Shown: piece by piece, positions 51,901-58,784 of the stretch | Layout of the letters: each line of letters begins with the position of its first letter | Numbering within the stretch: the stretch's first letter is position 1 | From: QHXN01 sp963785125 | Lineage (GTDB): Bacteria; Acidobacteriota; Blastocatellia; Pyrinomonadales; Pyrinomonadaceae | DNA length: 64,000 bases | Assembly: GCA_963785125.1 (NCBI GenBank) | Contig: CAWATU010000003.1 | Span: 62,001 to 126,000, forward strand | Direction of reading: 5' to 3' | Position numbers and translations under genes: made by a program | Notes under the pieces: generated by a model | Databases searched by the model: none | Told to the model about the DNA's origin: nothing | Seen by the model: only the letters and a program-made list of their open reading frames with translations

Positions 51901-53579
51901 TTACCTCCGCCCAGAGCCTAGCCGAGGATGGGGTGCAAGTCGGAGAAAGGTTTATAGATGTCAGCCTGCGGGAAACTGCACCGGGCGAATATTCCCTACT
52001 AAGAGACGAAAGGGTTCAAAGAACAGCCCTTTATTCTTTGTCGAAATGTCAGGATGAGAACCTCGGGATCAACTTGGGCCGCTTGTTAAAATCCGCCGGG
52101 TGGAATTCAAGCATGTATATTGCGGATTTGCTCTGGGTCGCCGGAGACATTAGAGCAGAGGAAGCACTGCTTTATAAGCTCGAAAACCCCTGTACCCCTC
52201 ACGAACACGTCCCACGTAGTCATACAGCTCGGGCCCTCGGGACCTGTAGCACGGAGAAAGGTGCTAAGGCCGTCTTAGATTACGTCGCCTTTGACTTAAG
52301 ACTCCCCCGAGACCTTCCTGACGAAATCCTGCATCCTCTAATCATTCGCGGAGCCGCTACTGCGGGTCAATTGGTTGACATCATTAATACTTCTCAGGCG
52401 ACGGCTTTTGGGCGTCAAGCCTGTATGATTACTCTGGCACTGCTAGACCCTGCGCAGTTCAAAGAGTTGTTTCGGAGGTACGCCTTCTCAGCCGATAGCG
52501 CAACTTTGCAGGAGCAGGCCGTCCGGCTGCTAGGGTTTGCGAATGACCGGTCATCAGAGCAGGATTTACTGAATCTCTTAAATACTACGGATAATGTTTC
52601 CGTCGCGGCGGAAGCAGCAGAGTCGCTTTCACGCCTGGAGGTGGAGCGGGCAGTGCCATACATAGAACGGGCGTTAGAAAAGTTTAGTGCCCGCGAGGAA
52701 GCCTATGGCTTCCTCTTGCCGCTCGCCCACTTTCGTAAGCCGTCTTCTCTCCAGGTGATTCGAGAGTTCGTAAGTGGTAAGCGGTGGTTTAGCACACCTT
52801 ACGGCGTTGTGGATGCTGTGTGTGCCTTTTGGCCCGATCCTTGGACTAAAGAGTTCATAACCGAGCGCCTGGAGAAATGGGGCGGGGGCATGGACCGCGG
52901 TGAGCAGAGTAAGGCTATTAGCGCGCTGGCAGAACACGACCCTGCCTTTCTTCTTGAGCATGTGATTAAACTCTACGATGAAGGCCAACTCGACGAGAGT
53001 GCGCGCCGAGAATTGGCTGAAGAGTCTCGGCGAATAGTGGCTAAGGTTAGTGAGGAGAAGTTCCTGGCCGTGATGAAGCGGCTAATTGGCGATTCACATT
53101 TGACAGTCCGCGACTTGGCAGGGCAGGCACTGAACTTTATGGGAGATGAACTCCCCCTGAAACTGCATGCCGAGCTGACTGGAAGCAGGGGGGATTGGGA
53201 GCGAGCTTGCGCGACCTACTCTTTAGGCTTCTGGGGCGGTGATGAGAGTGAATTAACGGCTGCCCGTTATGCCCATGCTCAGGTCATTCGCGATGCTGCC
53301 GATGAGGCTTTGTTGATGCGTCAAAAGCGTTCCGCATTGCTATGGCACGAAAGGCAATACCAGTCTGGGAGTGGTATTACGAGACTCTCTAGCTATCTCG
53401 TGATCGCAGAGCACGGTCAAGAAGAAAATCTGTGGCGTCTATGGGGTAATACAAATAGTAAGCACATCGCCTACACTTTCTTATCCCAACTATCTGGGAC
53501 GGTGATGAAACAGGTGGATGAAAGACGCAAGGAAAAGATAAAGAAGCAACAGGAAAAGTTCGGCGCTCTATATTGGTGA
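48936..53579 (+). CDS. Second NACHT-HEAT protein (NLR-like)
   Basis: 1547 residues. The N-terminal 200 residues are helical and not recognised (FLVNLAASFAYDFLKAVARP); they could be the effector or an adaptor. The NACHT ATPase has Walker A GEAGAGKST (248-256), Walker B LLLLDGLDEI (about 323) and the Arg sensor ILTSRTSPDPP. A long HEAT or ARM-like repeat array follows from about 650 to the end (VEVLGRIADPRAIAPLVSSL; ALAGLGTPVVEQIITTLQEL). No known catalytic effector is visible at the C-terminus. It lies 113 bp after the kinase and on the same strand, so NACHT1 - kinase - NACHT2 form an apparent operon. Confidence 0.85.
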   Translation: MPLPTPDFLVNLAASFAYDFLKAVARPLRKNQFAKDERKALQRVFGRAFLLMLDETAHELTRDLQVHVSDIFHRFITDKEVAETLLLAVLSEQEPPVNDLTDLFWELGFDQDTLPVNFEDSMVAFASGLAQVLSEEAASHGSPLYNKVSLSGIAGIRRILDEGRRANDERYDSALEDYLRALRQYCARHPYPLLSQLIEGTGKTLDEIYVPPRVHSRQKPSGETLLSTFNVLQGHAGVAKQTSILLFGEAGAGKSTLLRQFAKRAWDGPSEVGLDQRYLPMIVRLQSLALAEGAPIGKRLLGALHKANELVLLQEPPEDYFSVWPRQAGTHWLLLLDGLDEIPADNRATTLGWLQGMIKTIESQGHRVILTSRTSPDPPSELKALLSIYDLLPFTLEQRREFAHRWLPDEADAFLQEVERVKLAPISDTPLLLTIAVAVYSQDRQIPENRNALYERFIDILLAKAREHGMRGDLGDDLTEVARFGLEHFALVMSEHPGETSAAALKRTAAKYVREEAGVQGEAVATARGSRFVEVLGSRSGVFVCRGETCEWAHPTIREYLAASALNRQLEAGRGFEHVLKPRLRSEELEGVVVRLAGLMSRPVELVTWMSEQVIGDRDSDIALLVYECFENSGAADDIGAKASVVNALITALGDTQSGLGKRDRVKDALAGLGTPVVEQIITTLQELNVLQRKVAPELKGRDERIEKRSDVGDALYRGLRKRSGIVEVLGRIADPRAIAPLVSSLDDDEHDYHRDDLRRAVVTALKTIGEPAVNYLIEVVRESTLPVQRSLRYIDALGFIGLRVAAAPQLLGACIQRGLDESPELFRRSLSAAALLRDVSQSRYAIEALSSDERNTVWAGARFLNRMPTPDAFLALRDAIERYNMHEVDRFDRRAVVTSLLGAIIGIDTPESKETALQAVRKILHGTGGATAYDLIRVVSNSPLPGFYAELLAAVVKGIEEPSLSSDIRHILECLGRVWRPEDIKELVTSAQSLAEDGVQVGERFIDVSLRETAPGEYSLLRDERVQRTALYSLSKCQDENLGINLGRLLKSAGWNSSMYIADLLWVAGDIRAEEALLYKLENPCTPHEHVPRSHTARALGTCSTEKGAKAVLDYVAFDLRLPRDLPDEILHPLIIRGAATAGQLVDIINTSQATAFGRQACMITLALLDPAQFKELFRRYAFSADSATLQEQAVRLLGFANDRSSEQDLLNLLNTTDNVSVAAEAAESLSRLEVERAVPYIERALEKFSAREEAYGFLLPLAHFRKPSSLQVIREFVSGKRWFSTPYGVVDAVCAFWPDPWTKEFITERLEKWGGGMDRGEQSKAISALAEHDPAFLLEHVIKLYDEGQLDESARRELAEESRRIVAKVSEEKFLAVMKRLIGDSHLTVRDLAGQALNFMGDELPLKLHAELTGSRGDWERACATYSLGFWGGDESELTAARYAHAQVIRDAADEALLMRQKRSALLWHERQYQSGSGITRLSSYLVIAEHGQEENLWRLWGNTNSKHIAYTFLSQLSGTVMKQVDERRKEKIKKQQEKFGALYW

Positions 53580-53723
53580 AACAGGCTAAAACGACAGGAA
53601 CTGTTAACCGAAAAATCACTACTCTGCTGAGAATGCCGTAGGAGCTTGAACTACAAGGGTACTGGCCTATACCTGTCTAAAACGTAAGCCGCCGGGCAAG
53701 AACCAAGGCAGATATCAAGGGCA

Positions 53724-55241
53724 TCACAACAGATTTACCATCCCATCTTCAGATATAACTATGGCCATACATTTATGACCTTGGACCCGCTTAGTTGAAA
53801 CGTACCGTACAGCGGAATTGTAGCGTGAACCGCGGGAAGGGTCCCAGGATTCGGCCGCCTGACCATCCAGAATCGCTCCGACGCCGTGACATACTCCTGA
53901 CGGGTCGATTAGTACAGCGCCATCGATAGCCGTCAACGAGATCACCTTCTCTGTCATAAGTAGGAACGGCTCGACCTGCCCTCCGAGCCGCTCGGCCTCT
54001 GCCTCTGCCATGTCTGAGACGACCAGTAGCGTGCCGTGCTCCTGTCCGGTAGCGGCTTCAACGAGCCTATAAATGGACTTCGAGTCCACCCCACCAGCCG
54101 GACCAATAAAGCGCTGAAAATGCTCGTCGAACGTCTCCTCCGAGATTCTTTTCGAGGGAAGGCTCGGCTTCCCAAGAGTGACTGTCATTAGTTCGTTCAT
54201 ATCGTGCAATAGCCGCCAGGAATGCTGCTTCGTGAACTCCACGACGAATAGGTCCTGCCTCGTGGGATCGTAAATTCCTGTAACTACACCTAACCCGTAG
54301 ATTTGGCCCCCGTCGCAGAGTAGGCTCATGTCCCCCCGAGCCATCTCCAACGCCTTACGGGCCATTCGGTAGTCCCTTAGTCTTATGGGGCTTTTGAAAA
54401 CAATTTGGGTCTCGACGTTAGGGTGGTCACGTTCCGCCATAATCATCCTGCCAACCCCTCCTCGGCCCTCATACGGGAGGGCCGCTACGGCGATACAGTC
54501 ACCGAAAAGATCAAAGTACACCGGCCTGCTAAAACTCATTATGGCGCTGGCCGAGTCCGCAAGAATGTTTCTTGCGTAAGCGGCAAAGGCATGGACATCC
54601 TCGGCAATGGGCGCACGTAACCCCAAGAAGCATGCCTGAAGTATTTGGTTGATCGTCAGATCGAGGAGGGATGTGGAGGCTAGGTTAAGAGTGATTGGCA
54701 TGCTTAAGCGGTAGTGAGACTTATAGACTGCCTGGTTGAGCCGAAGGACGGGGCAGACGAAATGCCTATCCTCCTCGCGCCAGACTGCTCGGTCGGCGAA
54801 ATAAACGTAGTCCCCTGAAGCGTCCGCTTCGTTAAAGACTGCTTCGAGAGCGTACCCAATGGCGACCCCTTTAAGCACAGGTTGAGCACGCCAGTCGAGC
54901 GGTGATGCCAAAGGCGGTTTTTCTTGTGCTCCTATTAAAGCTTCATACTTTTCAAGCTTATCTCTAAAGAGCGAGAACGCATTCTCTAACAGACTCGGGT
55001 CGGCCTCACCGAATATGCGGAGGCTCTCCTGTATCTCGGAAGGCTTGCGGGAAGGAGAACCGGTCAACAGATTGGGGGAAACGGCAACGAACGACATCGA
55101 GGGGACGAGTGATTTATCGAGCCGTTGAAGTATTAGCTTCGCGCTATCGTTCGCCCAACCTTGCAGGAACTTCAAGTTAGTCTCAAAAACCATCTCTGGC
55201 ATAACTGCCCTCACCGCGGCTAACCACTGAGGTATCGTCAA
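53724..55241 (-). CDS. Protein with C-terminal DisA_N/DAC-like (DACNx-type) sensor domain
   Basis: 505 residues. The N-terminal 380 residues are unassigned. The C-terminal part (about 390-505) reads HGTLLVVSDMAEAEAERLGG, LTAIDGAVLIDPSGVCHGVG, SRGSRYNSAVRYVS and GHKCMAIVISEDGMVNLL. This matches the diadenylate-cyclase fold: DGA is intact while the RHR motif appears as SRYNS, so catalysis is unlikely. Such degenerate domains are described as DACNx nucleotide sensors in conflict systems. It runs opposite to the NACHT genes and towards them; the promoter gap is shared with the protease gene. Confidence 0.7.
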   Translation of the reverse strand: MTIPQWLAAVRAVMPEMVFETNLKFLQGWANDSAKLILQRLDKSLVPSMSFVAVSPNLLTGSPSRKPSEIQESLRIFGEADPSLLENAFSLFRDKLEKYEALIGAQEKPPLASPLDWRAQPVLKGVAIGYALEAVFNEADASGDYVYFADRAVWREEDRHFVCPVLRLNQAVYKSHYRLSMPITLNLASTSLLDLTINQILQACFLGLRAPIAEDVHAFAAYARNILADSASAIMSFSRPVYFDLFGDCIAVAALPYEGRGGVGRMIMAERDHPNVETQIVFKSPIRLRDYRMARKALEMARGDMSLLCDGGQIYGLGVVTGIYDPTRQDLFVVEFTKQHSWRLLHDMNELMTVTLGKPSLPSKRISEETFDEHFQRFIGPAGGVDSKSIYRLVEAATGQEHGTLLVVSDMAEAEAERLGGQVEPFLLMTEKVISLTAIDGAVLIDPSGVCHGVGAILDGQAAESWDPSRGSRYNSAVRYVSTKRVQGHKCMAIVISEDGMVNLL

Positions 55242-55482
55242 ATCGCCGTAGGGGTCGTGGATTATGTAGTTGCGTAATACGAAGACGGCTCTTCAAGCAG
55301 AGTACGCAACGCGAGTTACAAGCTCTTGTAAATTACCGCGGCACTCTGAAATCCAACTCGGCTGGCAAGTTCCCCTCACGGTAGATATCATTAACCACCG
55401 AGGTAATACAACTATAATGGTTTGTGATACCAGACTTGGCAGAGTTGAACGATAACACGCTTGCGAATTGGATAATGCTGGT

Positions 55483-56367
55483 ATGCGAATAACTGATGAC
55501 ATCTTAAATTGCGTTTGCTTCCTGTGTGTGAAGATACGTGGTGAATACGCCGAAGAATATCACTTCATTGGCACAGGCTTTTTCATTGGCGTAGAAACCT
55601 CCGATTTTGAGTTTTGCTACTTAGTTACAGCAAGACACATTCTTAAATACGCCGAAGATAAAGGGCACAAGGATTTATACGTCCGTCTTAACACTAAAGC
55701 TGGAGGCGCAGATTATGTCTTGCTAGACGATAATTGGGTAGTCAGAACAAATGACGCCATTGACGTTGCTGTATTACCCTTTTTACCGCTATTAGAGAAG
55801 TTCCAGTACGCTGTACTGCCGGAAAAGATGATAGCCACAGATCACATGATAGAACACAATTCTATCGGTATTGGTGATGAACTCTTCGTGGTTGGCCTAT
55901 TCAGCCATCGTCACGGTCATCGGCGCAATATCCCTATCTTACGAACGGGTATCATCGCTTCAATGCCTGACGAACCGTTTATCGAAGATACAGGAGAATT
56001 ATATGATGCCTATCTTGTTGAGATGCGTAGTATCGGCGGGTTAAGTGGCTCCCCAGTGTTTGTTTACTTAGACAAAACCCGCCCTTATTCCTATGCCGCA
56101 ACTCTTAACGGGAGTCAGGACTGGGTTTTTTTCCTTATCGGCTTGATACGCGGGCATTGGAGTTTGGAGAAAAGGAGTGCTGCGATTGACACCACCGGAG
56201 AAGAAGGAGATGAGCAGGACGAGGTAGAGCGGTTGAATACGGGCATTGCGCAGATTACGCCAGCACAAGAAATACTAAATCTACTTCACAGCAGTCCAAT
56301 ATCGGATGACAGGAAGACAATTATCAAGAAGGAATGTAAAAAGAAATCCCCAAAGCCAAGACGCTGA
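55483..56367 (+). CDS. Trypsin-like serine protease
   Basis: About 294 residues; a TTG 15 nt earlier (55468) is an alternative start. The chymotrypsin-fold triad is visible: His in YLVTARHIL, Asp in NDAIDVAVLPF and Ser in GGLSGSPVFV. No signal peptide is seen, so it is probably cytosolic, as in CASPase/TPR-type conflict proteases. The C-terminal 90 residues carry a Lys-rich tail (KKECKKKSPKPRR). It is divergent to the DAC-like gene with about 240 bp between them, which suggests the two act together. Confidence 0.82.
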   Translation: MRITDDILNCVCFLCVKIRGEYAEEYHFIGTGFFIGVETSDFEFCYLVTARHILKYAEDKGHKDLYVRLNTKAGGADYVLLDDNWVVRTNDAIDVAVLPFLPLLEKFQYAVLPEKMIATDHMIEHNSIGIGDELFVVGLFSHRHGHRRNIPILRTGIIASMPDEPFIEDTGELYDAYLVEMRSIGGLSGSPVFVYLDKTRPYSYAATLNGSQDWVFFLIGLIRGHWSLEKRSAAIDTTGEEGDEQDEVERLNTGIAQITPAQEILNLLHSSPISDDRKTIIKKECKKKSPKPRR

Positions 56368-57531
56368 TATTGTTAGAGGTGCCCTGACGCTTACGGCTAA
56401 GGGATAATTACGGAAAAATATCATTTTGTGGTTATTAATCAGTGGCTAGCGGCGAACTCAGTCTAAATGATCTGGCGCAGGAGATAGAGAAGCGCACGCG
56501 CGTCTCCTATCGACTTATGCTGCGTAAGTCTGATGGTGGGTGGATGCTGCAAGCGATGATGGTAGACGCAACGGCACATTCCCACCCACCGTTCGTTTAT
56601 GACTATGGGTATGTTGCCTTTGTCGGGGGGATGACTGCCGGCTCGCGGGTAGCGTCATGGCTGTTAAAACTTAAAGGTAGAGCGGGTGGCTTCAGGTTCA
56701 CCATACCGAAGTTGCAGGAGAACGTCTTTAGCGACAGGCATCCTAGCCACACGCGTCGGGATATCTTCTTGTCATTGCCGCAGCCATTCTCAATCCATCG
56801 CATTTCTATTTCTGGCCGCACCAACTACGAACGTGACTATCACCCTTTGGTAAAAGCGGGGTGTCCGTCCTTCCCTAGCCTCGCGGAGGCCGCAACACAC
56901 CTGCTCTACGGCCTCCGGCACGCGCGCGGTAATGGCGAGCCTGAAGACATCATAGTACGCATGTCCCACACGGAGGCTTGGATAGAGTTAGTGCACGTGC
57001 ATCTGAGTGCCGTATCCATAACGGTTGCTGGAACTCAAGTAAATGGGACGCGACTTGAGGTCAGCGCGGGGCTGCCCCAACGCTTTGAGGTGCGACTGCG
57101 CAAGGCGGGCGTGAGGCGATTCTCGTTCCCACACGGGGTGCCTTCACGACTATTTGTCATCCTCTCGCGCGGCGACCGCTGGATGGATTACCGCGAACTT
57201 GATCTTAGCGGTAGCGCCGGGGTGGCGGGCGAGAACGTCGTCGTTGACCCGGCGGACGACTGCGCACAGATCGAGGGTTTGATCCTCCAGGGCGAGAGCG
57301 ACACGAGGGAGTTCAAGCGGGAAATCTCTAACGACAAAAAGACGACTTTTCTGAAGACGGTAGCCGGATTCGCCAACGTCAGGGGAGGCGTGATTCTTTT
57401 CGGGGTCGTCAACGGGACGGGTGAGGTGGCAGGAATAGCTGGCGACGTTGATAAAGAGAAAGACCGCATCATTAACATGATCCGCGACACCGTGGTGCCG
57501 CAGCCAGCTTTAACGATTACTACAGCGGTGT

Positions 57532-58074
57532 TCATGCGGATGCGACCTTGTAACCACAATGCTTGAACCAGCCGCGAATGTTCGATCTCGTGACTTGGCC
57601 GATGGCACGTGCCAGCGCCCGCTCCAGCTCTTCGCGCGTACGCGCCTTCGCCGCCCGCAAGCTAGTCTTGAGCTTTGACCAGCACTGCTCGATGGGCGAG
57701 AAGTCGGGCGAGTAGGGCGGCAACCAGATCACTCGTGCGCCACGCTGTGCGGCGACCGTCTCCACTTGGCTCGACTTGTGGACGTTGAGGTTGTCGAGCA
57801 CGAGGACGTCGCCCTTGCGCAGCCGCGGCCTGAGCATCCGCACGAGGTAAGCATCGAAGGCGAGGGTGTCCACGGCCCCGGTCAGCGTCATCGTCGCCAC
57901 CAGTCCGCGCCCGTAAGAGAGCGCCCCGAGGATGGAAGTCTGCTCGCCGTAGTTGCGCGGCGCCGAGTCCACGACCCGCTCGCCCACGGGGGCGCGCCCG
58001 TGCGTCGGAGTCATCGCCGTATGTACCGCCGACTCGTCAAGGAAGATGAAGCGGCGGTGGTGCATCCCGCGCAC
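57532..58074 (-). CDS. IS630-family transposase 2, orfB (catalytic part)
   Basis: DDE catalytic domain: RRFIFLDESAVHTAMTPTHG, VLVLDNLNVHKS and SPDFSPIEQCWSKLKTSLRA. The C-terminus ends GWFKHCGYKVASA. An internal ATG is the first start here; a frame continuous with orfA needs a +1 shift in the A8 run at 58128-58135, which would join RKKT to LAASERNPYKRGWYWRR. Confidence 0.88.
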   Translation of the reverse strand: MRGMHHRRFIFLDESAVHTAMTPTHGRAPVGERVVDSAPRNYGEQTSILGALSYGRGLVATMTLTGAVDTLAFDAYLVRMLRPRLRKGDVLVLDNLNVHKSSQVETVAAQRGARVIWLPPYSPDFSPIEQCWSKLKTSLRAAKARTREELERALARAIGQVTRSNIRGWFKHCGYKVASA

Positions 58075-58111
58075 CCTGCGCCAGTACCAGCCGCGCTTAT
58101 AGGGGTTGCGC

Positions 58112-58477
58112 TCACTCGCCGCCAGCGTTTTTTTTACGCGACAGCCCGAGCCGTGACAGCGCGCGGGTGACGGTCGGGCGACTCACAGAGACCCCGCCCC
58201 GCTCCGCGAGGTGGTCGCGCAGCGCCGCGGCCGTCTTGTCGGGGCTGCGCTCGACCTCCCGGCGCAGCAGCTTGAGGTGCTTGTCGGAGAGGCGGCGGGT
58301 CTGCCCGCCGCCGTGCGGGCGGGGACGGAGGTCGCCCGTCTCCCTGTGCTGGCGCAGCATCTTCTTGACGAAGGTCCGGCCGACGCCGAACGAGGCGGCG
58401 ACTTCTTCGATAGTCGAGTCGCCGCGCTCGACCGCTGCGACCACTTTCTCCCGGAGGTCTACAGAGTAGGCACGCAT
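58112..58477 (-). CDS. IS630-family transposase 2, orfA (DNA-binding part)
   Basis: About 121 residues from MRAYSVDLREKVVAAVERGD. The first helix-turn-helix is STIEEVAASFGVGRTFVKKM and the second VSVSRPTVTRALSRLGLSRK. It runs past the A8 tract and stops at 58112. Upstream codons (MRPARKSKLTA) lie partly in the end of the element and are not counted. Confidence 0.85.
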   Translation of the reverse strand: MRAYSVDLREKVVAAVERGDSTIEEVAASFGVGRTFVKKMLRQHRETGDLRPRPHGGGQTRRLSDKHLKLLRREVERSPDKTAAALRDHLAERGGVSVSRPTVTRALSRLGLSRKKNAGGE

Positions 58478-58784
58478 GGCTGTCAGCTTACTCTTGCGCG
58501 CCGGTCGCATTCAACTGAACTGCGCTGTAGTTGTAAGATAAAGAGCAAACAAGTCATAGCCCTCTTCGTGGAGGAAGGGGATTCAGCTCCCTATGGCTTG
58601 TATCCTGATAAACCGGCTTACTACATCAGACGAGGTGCTACTACTTTCCCGGCAAACCAAGCGGAGGTCCCGTGCCTTCGCACGAAAAAATCAGATTTTG
58701 CCTGAGTCTTACCCATATTATCTCTATGGAAGATAAGAGAACCCTTCCCATCAGGCATGTTAGGACTGATGTTAAATGAATTGG

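Larger units (their letters stand above)
57523..58527 (-). mobile_element. IS630-family insertion sequence 2
   Basis: 1005 bp between TA copies (57521-57522 and 58528-58529). The inverted repeats start CAGCGGTGTTCA (left) and, reversed, CAGCGCAGTTCA (right). It has the same orientation as IS630 1 but the ends and protein sequences differ clearly, so it is a different member of the family. Confidence 0.88.
56442..58705 (+). pseudogene. AlbA/Schlafen-type ATPase gene interrupted by IS630
   Basis: The upstream part (from GTG 56442) has about 280 unassigned residues and then the AlbA_2 domain: LQGESDTREFKREISNDKKT, then FLKTVAGFANVRGGVILFGV. The frame is cut by IS630 2. Removing the element with one TA gives ALTITSCKIKSKQVIALFVE, EGDSAPYGLYPDKPAYYIRR and GATTFPANQAEV, the missing half of the domain, with a stop at 58705 (418 residues). 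AlbA_2/Schlafen proteins are ATPase- or nuclease-like and are common in phage-defence islands. As it stands the gene is broken. Confidence 0.85.

Noticed and set aside
53724..55241. Active diadenylate cyclase
   Set aside because: The RHR motif needed for ATP binding and catalysis is replaced by SRYN, so a sensor role is more likely.
46849..58527. Composite transposon formed by the two IS630 copies
   Set aside because: The copies differ in ends and protein sequence and each has its own TA duplication, so they inserted independently.
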